A DNA stretch of 64,000 nucleotides from Geoalkalibacter sp. (GTDB lineage: Bacteria; Desulfobacterota; Desulfuromonadia; Desulfuromonadales; Geoalkalibacteraceae): NCBI RefSeq assembly GCF_030605225.1, contig NZ_JAUWAV010000012.1, positions 1 to 64,000 of the forward strand, written 5' to 3'. This document shows positions 33,324 to 41,880 of the stretch, piece after piece (positions within the stretch are counted from its first letter, which is position 1; the number at the start of each line of letters is the position of its first letter). The translations under genes were made by a program, and so were the position numbers. Under the pieces are notes generated by a model, which ran no database searches, was not told where the DNA came from, and worked only from the letters and a program-made list of their open reading frames with translations.

Positions 33324-33548
33324 GTGAAAATCACTATTAAGCTTTATGGCGTTTTGCGGATGAATCGCTTTAAGGAGGAAACCCGCGAATATCCTGAAGG
33401 GACGACGGTTAAAGGGGTAATTGAAGACCTTGCCTTCCCTGGCAAACTGCTTGGCGCTGTGGTGGTCAACGATGTGCATGCAAATGTTGAGCAAGTTCTT
33501 GGCGATGGGGACTGTTTAATGATTTTGCCTCTGCTTGATGGGGGTTAA
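33324..33548 (+). CDS. MoaD/ThiS-family sulfur-carrier-like protein
   Basis: A 74-residue beta-grasp protein ending in the Gly-Gly tail (LLDGG) that is thiocarboxylated in MoaD and ThiS. The start is a GTG or ATG-like codon near 33324 (GTGAAAATC). It lies 52 bases before the aldehyde:ferredoxin oxidoreductase gene; family members in this position are thought to donate sulfur to the tungstopterin of AOR enzymes. No dedicated E1-like adenylyltransferase is nearby, so the cell's own would be used. Confidence 0.8.
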   Translation: MKITIKLYGVLRMNRFKEETREYPEGTTVKGVIEDLAFPGKLLGAVVVNDVHANVEQVLGDGDCLMILPLLDGG

Positions 33549-33600
33549 AAGATTTACCGATAATTTGTCGAATAAGCAATCAAACCAGGGAGATGCGATT

Positions 33601-35448
33601 ATGAAAATTCAGACGACGAATCCCGTAATGGAACCCCAGAAAGTGTTTTACCGGCGTGCGACAGTAGATTTAAAGACCGGCGAGATCACTGTTAAAGACA
33701 TACCCTGCCGCAACTTGGAGGATGTTCTCGGTGGATTTGGCCGCTCCTTTCAAGACTTGGCCACGCGTAACATCAAAACTGCCTATTGCGAAGAAAACCC
33801 GCTGATCGTCAATACCGGCTTGCTCACCGGCAGCAGCGTCATCACCGGCATGCGTACCTATTTCTCCAGCTACAGCCCGATCAAGGAGTCCAGAAAGGGA
33901 ATGCCGGCGGCGATGTGGTCTGCAAGCAGCGGCAAGTTCGGCGCCAAATTCAAGTGGACCGGCCTGGACGAGCTGATTCTCGAAAACCGCTCGGAGCATC
34001 CTGTTTATGTGCTCATCCGGGAAGGGGAAAACGGCCCGCAACTGGAGCTCAAACCTGCGAACAATTTGCTAGGTTTGACGACGCACGAGAAGATTATGGC
34101 CCTGCAAAACGAGTATGAGGAGGCTCATTTTGCTGCTATCGGTCCAGCAGGTGAGAAATGGCAAACCGTGAGCATGGGTGCGGTGGCTCTGAGTACCGAA
34201 AACCAGTTGAAAAGCAAAGAAGATAAAAGTCGTTTTGCCGGACGTGGAGGAATGGGTAGTTTGATGGGCTATAAAAATGTCGTTGCGCTGGTTGCTCAGA
34301 GCACCGACAAAATAAAGTCTCTATCCCCGGAAATCAAGAAAGTAAATCTGAACGTAATTAACGGCGGCGGGTCGACCCGTCTGCAGCCAATCAGTCGCGG
34401 TGGCGGCGGCGGCACCTGGGCTGGCTATGATTTTATGCAGCCTTTTCATGCTGTTCCTGTTAACAACTTCCGCCCGCAAGGGAACGACCTTCCGGAAAAA
34501 CTGTTTCGCGAAAATGTTGAAAAGGACTTTGTCATTAAATCCGAAGCATGTTTCCGGTGTGGGATCTCATGTCACAATAATATACATGAGAAGCAGGCGG
34601 ATGGCAGTGCGGGGAAATTTTTGGCCAAGTTTGATTATGAACCTCTCAACCTTCTAGGTACCAATATCGGTATTCACGAAGCCAGAAAAGCGGCCATGCT
34701 GATTCACGTTGCTGACAATTACGGGATGGATGCGATCTCGTTAGGCGCGACCATCTCATATGTACTGTCCTACAACGAGCGACACCCTGAAAAGCCAATG
34801 CTCAATGGGGCAACCTTCGGTGATTTCGATAAGATAAAGGAACTTGCCGAGCAAACAGGCCGCGGCAATTGCCCGGAAATCGGCCGAGGAGTCAAGCGGT
34901 TGTCAGAGAGTACAGGGGAGACAAGCTATGCCTACCATGTCAAAGGATTGGAGCTGCCGGCTTATCTTCCTGAGACCAACCCGGGATATGCGTGGTCAAT
35001 CGCCGGCGGCCATATGGCCATGGCGACTTATGGGCTACTGACCCGCGAGGGGAAAGCCGATGTGGATTCATGGGTGAAGGCCATTACGGATGAAAAGTTG
35101 CAGATCGTCGGTTTTGACATGATCGGGTTGTGCAAGTTCTTCGATATCGCCAAGGGCATCTGTACCCAGATGGTTGAGGATTGCCTGAAAAGCGAACACG
35201 GGCTTGAGGTGAAGGCGGCTGACCTTCGGACGTCTGTCAGAAAAGCTTTCATGCGTGGCCTCGCACTGGAGTTGCGTCAAGGCTACACGAAAGAAGAGTT
35301 CAGCTTACCTGCCGAGGTTTTTGAACGACCAAACGACAATATCAAACTTCCACGAATTGCCACCCGGGAATTCTTCGGTGAACTGTCCGAGAAAGTGTGG
35401 GCGGTGTTTGAACCTGAACTGAAAGGTCTGCTTTCGGATGCCAAATAG
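33601..35448 (+). CDS. Aldehyde:ferredoxin oxidoreductase family (tungstopterin enzyme)
   Basis: A 615-residue AOR-type enzyme; family members oxidise aldehydes (or reduce acids) with a tungsten bis-pterin and a [4Fe-4S] cluster. The N-terminal domain includes GRGGMGSLMGYKNVVALVAQ, typical of AOR pterin binding; three of the cluster cysteines are in CFRCGISC near residue 317, and a late Cys lies in the DMIGLCKFFDIAKGIC region. CAGGGAGATGCGATT precedes the ATG; an upstream frame start overlapping the MoaD-like gene is less likely. It probably handles an aldehyde made by the operon's dehydrogenases. Confidence 0.88.
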   Translation: MKIQTTNPVMEPQKVFYRRATVDLKTGEITVKDIPCRNLEDVLGGFGRSFQDLATRNIKTAYCEENPLIVNTGLLTGSSVITGMRTYFSSYSPIKESRKGMPAAMWSASSGKFGAKFKWTGLDELILENRSEHPVYVLIREGENGPQLELKPANNLLGLTTHEKIMALQNEYEEAHFAAIGPAGEKWQTVSMGAVALSTENQLKSKEDKSRFAGRGGMGSLMGYKNVVALVAQSTDKIKSLSPEIKKVNLNVINGGGSTRLQPISRGGGGGTWAGYDFMQPFHAVPVNNFRPQGNDLPEKLFRENVEKDFVIKSEACFRCGISCHNNIHEKQADGSAGKFLAKFDYEPLNLLGTNIGIHEARKAAMLIHVADNYGMDAISLGATISYVLSYNERHPEKPMLNGATFGDFDKIKELAEQTGRGNCPEIGRGVKRLSESTGETSYAYHVKGLELPAYLPETNPGYAWSIAGGHMAMATYGLLTREGKADVDSWVKAITDEKLQIVGFDMIGLCKFFDIAKGICTQMVEDCLKSEHGLEVKAADLRTSVRKAFMRGLALELRQGYTKEEFSLPAEVFERPNDNIKLPRIATREFFGELSEKVWAVFEPELKGLLSDAK

Positions 35449-35533
35449 TGACCAGCTTGGCTATTCTGCCGACATGGTCTGCAACATCGATTTCAGCGTT
35501 TGCGCTATTACGAGTCCTGTGGGGCAACATTAT

Positions 35534-36325
35534 ATGGCTGTGACATCTTGCACTTTTAAAGACATTGCTGGAAAGGTGGTGATCGTCACCGGAGGCAGCA
35601 GTGGCATTGGCTTCGCCATGGCTCAAGCATTTGCCGAAAACGGGGCTCACTTGATGTTGCTAGACATCGACAAAGAAGCCATGACAAAGGCCAAAGCGAA
35701 TCTTGAACGGATCAACCCTCAGTACGAAGTCGCAACCGTCAGTGCATCGGTGACCGATGAAGATGCCATTGAGGCGGCATTCGCCCGTTGCGAATCAGGC
35801 TTTGGCCGCATCGACATTCTTCTCAACAATGCAGGTATTGCAATCAACAAGCCGTCACTCGAGGTTACTCCGGAGGAGTGGAGACGAGGCATCGAAATTA
35901 ACCTCACAGGTGTATTTATCTGTGCTCAGGCCGCAGCCCGGCGCATGATTCGGCAAAAAAATGGCGTAATTATCAATATGGCGTCCATGTATGGAGTTGC
36001 ATCAGCTCCGCAGCGCGCAGCCTATTGCGCATCCAAGGCAGGGGTTGTCTCGCTGACTAAATCGTTGGCCGTGGAATGGGCGCCTTATGGCATCCGTATG
36101 AATGCCATAGGTCCAGGCTACACACGCACCCCGTTTGTTGAGGAGTTGGTCCGGACTGGTCGATTGAACATGGAGTCGTTGCGCCAGCGTACGCCTCTTG
36201 GCCGTTTGGGTGAGCCCGAAGAAATGGCTAACATCGCTCTGTTTCTCGCCTCTGATTGTAGCGCCTTTGTCACCGGGCACACGCTCATAGCCGATGGCGG
36301 ATGGACGGCCAACGGGTACATGTAA
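35534..36325 (+). CDS. Short-chain dehydrogenase/reductase (SDR) 3
   Basis: A 263-residue SDR: cofactor motif TGGSSGIG, NNAG, INMASMYG and catalytic YCASKAG. The LLDIDK acidic residue suggests NAD. Two other ATGs lie upstream in frame (35438, 35474); the chosen one gives a normal N-terminus (VTSCTFKDIAGKVVIVTGG) but has only GGGGCAACATTAT before it. Third SDR of the island, suggesting several hydroxyl/keto steps. Confidence 0.86.
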   Translation: MAVTSCTFKDIAGKVVIVTGGSSGIGFAMAQAFAENGAHLMLLDIDKEAMTKAKANLERINPQYEVATVSASVTDEDAIEAAFARCESGFGRIDILLNNAGIAINKPSLEVTPEEWRRGIEINLTGVFICAQAAARRMIRQKNGVIINMASMYGVASAPQRAAYCASKAGVVSLTKSLAVEWAPYGIRMNAIGPGYTRTPFVEELVRTGRLNMESLRQRTPLGRLGEPEEMANIALFLASDCSAFVTGHTLIADGGWTANGYM

Positions 36326-36381
36326 ATTTCTGGGCCGGTGGATGTGTAAAAGGTGTTCAGTACGCTATTTTGGAGATTGTC

Positions 36382-36873
36382 ATGACAATCCGAATGATTG
36401 CTCCTCTTGAGGTCGGCATCTGCTGTCGCAACCTCTCTGAAATGCGTCTTTTTTATGAAGAGACGCTTGGTTTTTCTTTCATCGGCGAAGCTGTCGTTGC
36501 TGCCGAAACTGCAGTGTCGTTGGGCCTCAGTGCAGAGGGCTATAAGGTAGTCAGGCTACAAACCCCTTACGGCGAACGCATCAAGTTGTTGGCCTCTGAT
36601 ACCCCCCCGGCAGCGGGGACCAGTTTTACATATTTTCTTGAAAACCCTGGTGCGACTTATCTGACCTTCATCGTTGACAACATAGGTGCGACGATCAAGC
36701 GCCTCCTTGCCTCCGGAATCACATTCATAACGGGCTCTGAGAGTGTTCAGGTTCGTCCCGGGGTGCAAGCCGCTTTTTGTCGCGATCCCGAAGGGAACAC
36801 TCTGGAGTTAGTGGAGTTCGCGGACATCAGCTCCTACCGACAAGATTTAAAGAAAGCTGACTTATCTCTTTAG
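36382..36873 (+). CDS. VOC (glyoxalase/bleomycin-resistance) family protein
   Basis: A 163-residue single VOC module (LEVGICCRNLSEMRLFYEET, then LGFSFI ... CRDPEGNTLELVEF). Members are metal-dependent lyases, isomerases or dioxygenases; the Glu in the LELVE strand is a usual metal ligand. GGAGATTGTC precedes the ATG. In this context it could be an epimerase or isomerase of a CoA or keto intermediate; that is inference. Confidence 0.82.
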   Translation: MTIRMIAPLEVGICCRNLSEMRLFYEETLGFSFIGEAVVAAETAVSLGLSAEGYKVVRLQTPYGERIKLLASDTPPAAGTSFTYFLENPGATYLTFIVDNIGATIKRLLASGITFITGSESVQVRPGVQAAFCRDPEGNTLELVEFADISSYRQDLKKADLSL

Positions 36874-36972
36874 ACATCGAGATGGAAAATTCTGCTGCTG
36901 GTTGGCACATGCCCATTTCATTGTCCGATGACAATAAGACAGTACCCTTTCCAAGATTACTGGAGAACTACC

Positions 36973-39147
36973 ATGTCGAGCATTAAGACGCTGAAACCTC
37001 TTGCATCTTGGCAAGAACTGCGTGCGACTCCGAAGGACTGGGATGCTGCCTCGCCGATAAAGCTCGGCTCGATGTTGACCTGTCTGCACCTGATCCGTGC
37101 CTTCGAAAAGGCGACTCTCGACTGTGCAACCAAAGGCCTTGTTCACGGTCCGGTGCATTCGAGTATCGGGCAGGAAGGCGGAGCGGTCGGTTCGATTCTG
37201 GCACTAAAAAAAGGGGACAAAGTTAATGGTTCTCACCGAGGTCACCACCAGTTCCTGGCAAAAGCATTGAGCCATGTGTCTCCGGGCGGACTCGTACCGA
37301 CAGCACCCGTTCCGGCAGACGTGTATGCCGTATTGAAGAAGACTCTTGCAGAAATCATGGGCTTGGCCCAGGGGTACTGCAAAGGTCGGGGCGGCTCGAT
37401 GCATCTGCGCTGGGAGGATGCTGGCATGCTCGGAACCAATGCAATTGTCGGCGGCGGCACACCAATGGCCGCAGGTGTCGCCTGGTGTAATAAACGGGCA
37501 GGGACCGATAATGTCGTAGTCAATTATTTTGGCGATGGGGCAGCCAATATCGGTTCCGTGCTCGAAACGTTCAATCTGGCGGCCGCGTGGAAATTGCCTG
37601 TCTGCTTCTTTATTGAAAACAACCACTATGCAGTATCGACCGCCGTCGCGGAGGTCACGGGAGACTCCCGGTTGTCGGGGCGTGGTCCTGGTTTCAATAT
37701 TCCAGCTTGGCGAGTTGACGGCATGGATCCTCTTGCGGTTTTCCTGGCAATGGAGGAGGCACTGGCCCATATGCGTAACGCCAAGGGACCGACTCTGATC
37801 GAGGCGGAGGTTTACCGTGAAACTCATCATAGCGGTCCGATGCCCGGGAGTGCGTTTCGTTATCGCAGCAAAGAGGAGGAATCCCTCTGGAAAGCTCGCG
37901 ATCCGTTGGAACAGATGGAAAAAGAGATGCTGGCTCGCAAACTGATTACTGAAGAAGAAATCGCTTCACTTCAGAGGCAAGCACAGGATGCGATGCATCA
38001 CGTTATTGCCGAGTTGACCGAGAAAAATGGCCCTAGCTTTGCGATCAAAGCGGATCTGTGGCCAAAGCCAGATTTCTGCAATTTCGGGATCCGTGGGAAT
38101 CTTTCTGAAATGGAAGGGCTCCGAACGGAAGAGTTGCGTGACTATGAGGGAAAACTTCGGGAAATGAAATTGGTCGAGGCGGCGGCAGGGGTCATGCTAC
38201 GACGAATGGAAACCGATGAACGGATTGTGGTGATGGGCGAAGACGTTCATCGTCTGGGTGGTGGGACCAACGGCGTGACCAAGGGGATTCCGGAACGTTT
38301 TCCCGACCGGATTCTGGGAACCCCAATCTCGGAAAACGCCTTTGTTGGCCTCGGGGGCGGCATGGCCATGGATGGCAGGTTCAGGCCAGTGGTCGAACTG
38401 ATGTACGCGGATTTTTTCTGGGTGGCGGCGGATCAGGTTTTCAACCAGGTCGCCAAAGCAAGGCATATGTACGGAGGCGACCTGGAAATGCCTTTTGTCC
38501 TCAGGACCAAAATTGCCATAGGGACGGGATACGGCTCTCAACACTCGATGGATCCGGCCGGCGTGTTTGCAATGTCACCCGGATTGCGAATCGTGGCACC
38601 CTCCACCCCCTTTGACTATATCGGTCTGATGAATAGCGCTTTGGCTTGCAACGACCCGGTGGTGGTCCTCGAACATGTTGAGCTTTACAATACCGTTGGC
38701 CTGGTCCCTGAGGAAGACATGGACTATTTCATCCCCTTAGGAAAGGCGAAGGTGGCAAGGTCTGGTAAAGAACTTACCATTCTCACCTACCTGTCCATGG
38801 TCAAAAAATCTGTCGAAGTGGCAGAATCGCTGGGGATCGATGCTGAAGTCATTGACCTGCGCACACTTGATCGCGCAGGACTGGACTGGGACACCATCGG
38901 CGCAAGCATTCAGAAAACCAATAATGTGCTGATCGTTGAACAGGGGACCTTGGGGAATTCCTACGGAACAATGCTGGGTGACGAAATCCAGAGACGGTAC
39001 ATGGACTGGCTCGATCAACCGGTCAAAAGAGTCCATGGCGCCGAAGCCTGGCCAAGTGTGTCAAAGGTGCTGGAGGCTGCTGCAAATGCGGGCCAGGAAG
39101 AGATCAAGCGAGAGCTCCTTGCCATGTTGAAGGATGCAGGGAAGTAG
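36973..39147 (+). CDS. Fused E1 (alpha-beta) component of a 2-oxoacid dehydrogenase complex
   Basis: A 724-residue protein joining the E1 alpha domain (TPP motif GDGAANIG then ENN, near residue 186) to the E1 beta (transketolase-like) domain from about residue 398 (EAAAGVMLRRMETDERIVVM, GTPISENAFVGLGGGMAMDG). In most bacteria the two are separate acoAB/pdhAB/bkdA genes; fused forms are known in some lineages. It decarboxylates a 2-oxoacid (pyruvate, branched-chain oxoacid or acetoin-type substrate) onto lipoyl-E2. GGAGAACTACC precedes the ATG. First of a complete E1-E2-E3 set. Confidence 0.9.
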   Translation: MSSIKTLKPLASWQELRATPKDWDAASPIKLGSMLTCLHLIRAFEKATLDCATKGLVHGPVHSSIGQEGGAVGSILALKKGDKVNGSHRGHHQFLAKALSHVSPGGLVPTAPVPADVYAVLKKTLAEIMGLAQGYCKGRGGSMHLRWEDAGMLGTNAIVGGGTPMAAGVAWCNKRAGTDNVVVNYFGDGAANIGSVLETFNLAAAWKLPVCFFIENNHYAVSTAVAEVTGDSRLSGRGPGFNIPAWRVDGMDPLAVFLAMEEALAHMRNAKGPTLIEAEVYRETHHSGPMPGSAFRYRSKEEESLWKARDPLEQMEKEMLARKLITEEEIASLQRQAQDAMHHVIAELTEKNGPSFAIKADLWPKPDFCNFGIRGNLSEMEGLRTEELRDYEGKLREMKLVEAAAGVMLRRMETDERIVVMGEDVHRLGGGTNGVTKGIPERFPDRILGTPISENAFVGLGGGMAMDGRFRPVVELMYADFFWVAADQVFNQVAKARHMYGGDLEMPFVLRTKIAIGTGYGSQHSMDPAGVFAMSPGLRIVAPSTPFDYIGLMNSALACNDPVVVLEHVELYNTVGLVPEEDMDYFIPLGKAKVARSGKELTILTYLSMVKKSVEVAESLGIDAEVIDLRTLDRAGLDWDTIGASIQKTNNVLIVEQGTLGNSYGTMLGDEIQRRYMDWLDQPVKRVHGAEAWPSVSKVLEAAANAGQEEIKRELLAMLKDAGK

Positions 39148-39165
39148 TCCTGAAAGGAGATGCTC

Positions 39166-40431
39166 ATGCCTATTGATATTCGGATGCCGTCCCTAGACCC
39201 TTCGATGAGTGAAGCGAGGGTTGTCAAATGGCTGAAGGCTGCGGGAGACCCTGTCGAGATCGGCGAACCGATCGTCGAGATCGAGACCGACAAAGCCGTT
39301 GTTGATGTTGAAGCAGAGGCAAAGGGGTTCTTTGCAAAAGCTCTGGTTGCCGAAGGAAGCTATGCGCCAGTTAATTCGGTGATTGGAATAATTATGGAGA
39401 CAGGCAAAGGAGTGACCGCATTGCAGGAGGTGGCCGCTGCTCCTACCAAATCAGCGGAGGAACGAATGCCCGGGCTCACTCCTGCGGAACCCCCTGTTTC
39501 GCTTGAGCCCAGGAATTTATCCGAGAAAGAAATCCCGCCTTCCGCAACTCGCCAGTTCGCCAGCCCTCTTGCCCGTCGCCTGGCTACCTTGGAAGGTTTG
39601 GACCTGACACAGCTCCGCGGATCGGGGCCGAACGGCCGAATTGTGAAAGGCGATATCGAGTCGGCGCTGAAGGCAAAATCCGCTCAAGGTGTTCCCTGCA
39701 CACGAATGCAGGCAGAGGTTCCGGGCCGCGAATTCTCCGGTCTGCCAGATTGCGAAGTGTTCAGCAATACATCTATGCGCAGCTCTATTGCGCGCCGTTT
39801 GACCGAATCAAGTCGGGAGATACCCCATTACTACCTGGTCCTCGATTGCGAACTGGATAAACTGCTGGCCTTGCGGCAGGAGGTGAACGCTGCCGATCAC
39901 GACGGGGAGAAGGTCTCCCTCAATGATTTTATAATTCGCGCGGCGGCGCTCGCCTTGAAAAAGGTTCCTGCGGCCAATGCCGCCTGGACCGAGTCCGCTA
40001 TTCTGCGCTTCAGGCAGGCTGACATTTCCGTCGCCGTGTCACTTGACGGAGGCCTGATCACCCCGGTTGTACGCAATGCCGATGCCAAAAACTTGCGGCA
40101 GATCTCTGCCGAGGCCAGGGAACTTGCCGCTCGGGCCAGAGCTGGGAAGCTTCTGCCGGAGGAGTACAAGGGGGGAACATTCACTATCTCCAATCTCGGG
40201 ATGTATGGCATCAAGAGTTTTACTTCGATCATCAATCCGCCGCAGGGGGCCATCCTTTCCGTAGGCGCAGGGGAGCCGCGCCCGGTAGTCAAGGAAGGAC
40301 AGCTATGCGTTGCCACTGTCATGACCGTTACCCTCGCAGCTGATCATCGCTGCATCGATGGCGCGGTTGGCGCGGAGTTCCTCGCTGCCTTCAAGAAGCT
40401 GATTGAACAGCCGATTGCGTTGCTGTTTTAG
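39166..40431 (+). CDS. Dihydrolipoamide acyltransferase (E2)
   Basis: A 421-residue E2: one lipoyl domain with the modified Lys in EIETDKAVVDVEA near residue 43, a peripheral-subunit-binding domain (ASPLARRLATLEG ... GSGPNGRIVKGDIE) near 130-165 and the catalytic acyltransferase domain with DHRCIDGAVGAEFL near 392, where Cys replaces the usual Val. AAGGAGATGCTC precedes ATG 39166, better spaced than the ATG at 39160. It transfers the acyl group from E1 to CoA. Confidence 0.93.
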   Translation: MPIDIRMPSLDPSMSEARVVKWLKAAGDPVEIGEPIVEIETDKAVVDVEAEAKGFFAKALVAEGSYAPVNSVIGIIMETGKGVTALQEVAAAPTKSAEERMPGLTPAEPPVSLEPRNLSEKEIPPSATRQFASPLARRLATLEGLDLTQLRGSGPNGRIVKGDIESALKAKSAQGVPCTRMQAEVPGREFSGLPDCEVFSNTSMRSSIARRLTESSREIPHYYLVLDCELDKLLALRQEVNAADHDGEKVSLNDFIIRAAALALKKVPAANAAWTESAILRFRQADISVAVSLDGGLITPVVRNADAKNLRQISAEARELAARARAGKLLPEEYKGGTFTISNLGMYGIKSFTSIINPPQGAILSVGAGEPRPVVKEGQLCVATVMTVTLAADHRCIDGAVGAEFLAAFKKLIEQPIALLF

Positions 40432-40441
40432 GAGAATCCCC

Positions 40442-41845
40442 GTGGCGAAAGCAGAATTTGACATCATCGTTCTTGGTGCCGGCCCCGGTGGTTACGTTGG
40501 GGCGATACGCGCCGCCCAGTTGGGTTTCAGAACTGCGCTGATTGAAGCAAACCACTTGGGAGGCGTTTGTCTGAACTGGGGCTGCATCCCGACGAAGGCG
40601 ATGTTGAGATCGGCAGAGATTTATCGCCAATTCAAGCATGCCGAGAGCTACGGACTGAGTTCGTCGCAGGTTGAATTCGACCTGCAGAAGATCGTTGCCC
40701 GGTCCCGCAATATCGCAAAACAATTGAGTTCCGGTGTGGCCCATCTCCTGAAAAAGAACAAGGTCACCGTCTTCGACGGCTACGGCAGGCTACTCGGAGG
40801 TGGGAAGCTAAGCGTTGAAAAAAATGGTAGGGAACCCTTGTTCTTGTCAGGGAAGCACATCCTTCTTGCCACCGGTTCCCGGCCGCGCATATCCCCGGGC
40901 CTGGAGCCCGACGGGAATCTGGTCTGGACATCGAAGGAAGCGTTAGTCCCGAAATCGCTGCCACCATCTCTGTTGGTCATCGGATCCGGTGCCATCGGTA
41001 TAGAGTTCGCCAGCTTTTACAATGCCTTTGGTTCGAAGGTGACGGTTGTCGAGATCATGGACCAGATCCTGCCCACCGAAGACCGGGAAATCGCTGAATT
41101 TGCCCAAAAGGAGATGGAGAAACAAGGCATCCGGTTTCTCCTCGGGACCAAGGTTGGCAACTTGCGCCGAGATGAAGGCACGGTTGAGGCCACTTGCGAA
41201 AAAGCTGGAAAATCGGAGAGTATCACTGTGTCCAGGGTCATCTCTGCGGTCGGCGTTGTGCCGAACGTCGAAGATATTGGTCTTGAAGCTGCGGGTGTCC
41301 TCCTGGACGCCCGTGGTTTCATCCAGACCAATGCACATGGGCGGACGACGGCGGAGGGAATTTTTGCAATAGGAGATGTGTCAGGAGGGCCATGCCTTGC
41401 TCACAAGGCAAGCCACGAAGCCATCCTGTGTGTCGAAACAATCGCAGGTTTACAAGGGGTTCATGCGCTGGACAAGACTCTGATCCCGAGTTGCACTTAT
41501 AGCCATCCGCAGGTCGCTAGTGTCGGCCTCACCGAGGTCATGGCAAAAGAAGCTGGCAACCAGATCAATGTCGGACGTTTTCCCGCCAGGGGTAACGGCA
41601 AGGCCATTGCTATGGGCGAGCCCGAAGGATTGGTGAAAACCATTTTTGACGCACGAACGGGAGAACTGTTGGGCGCCCACCTTGTGGGTGCGGAGGTGAC
41701 GGAGTTGATTCAAGGTTTTGCAATTGCCAAGAACCTGGAGACCACAGAGGTAGACCTCATTCGTACCATATTTCCGCACCCCACGCTCTCCGAGATGATT
41801 CACGAGTCGGTACTTGGCGCCTGCGGCCGTGCGATTCATGTTTAG
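40442..41845 (+). CDS. lpd: Dihydrolipoamide dehydrogenase (E3)
   Basis: A 467-residue flavoprotein that reoxidises lipoamide with NAD+. FAD motif GAGPGGYVGAIRAAQLG at the N-terminus, redox-active disulfide GGVCLNWGCIPTK near residue 45, NAD motif GSGAIGIEFASF and the C-terminal catalytic His/Glu in HPTLSEMIHES. GTG start after GGAGAATCCCC. The gene ends 36 bases before the end of comM, i.e. at the right edge of the island. Confidence 0.95.
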   Translation: MAKAEFDIIVLGAGPGGYVGAIRAAQLGFRTALIEANHLGGVCLNWGCIPTKAMLRSAEIYRQFKHAESYGLSSSQVEFDLQKIVARSRNIAKQLSSGVAHLLKKNKVTVFDGYGRLLGGGKLSVEKNGREPLFLSGKHILLATGSRPRISPGLEPDGNLVWTSKEALVPKSLPPSLLVIGSGAIGIEFASFYNAFGSKVTVVEIMDQILPTEDREIAEFAQKEMEKQGIRFLLGTKVGNLRRDEGTVEATCEKAGKSESITVSRVISAVGVVPNVEDIGLEAAGVLLDARGFIQTNAHGRTTAEGIFAIGDVSGGPCLAHKASHEAILCVETIAGLQGVHALDKTLIPSCTYSHPQVASVGLTEVMAKEAGNQINVGRFPARGNGKAIAMGEPEGLVKTIFDARTGELLGAHLVGAEVTELIQGFAIAKNLETTEVDLIRTIFPHPTLSEMIHESVLGACGRAIHV

Positions 41846-41880
41846 TCAATGAATGGCATTGGCTGTCCTCTCTATCATCG

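Noticed and set aside
5217-41880. Search for an integrase, transposase or resolvase that could explain the islands
   Set aside because: None of the open frames shows tyrosine or serine recombinase, DDE or Tn7-like features; the double-HTH genes are left as the only candidates.
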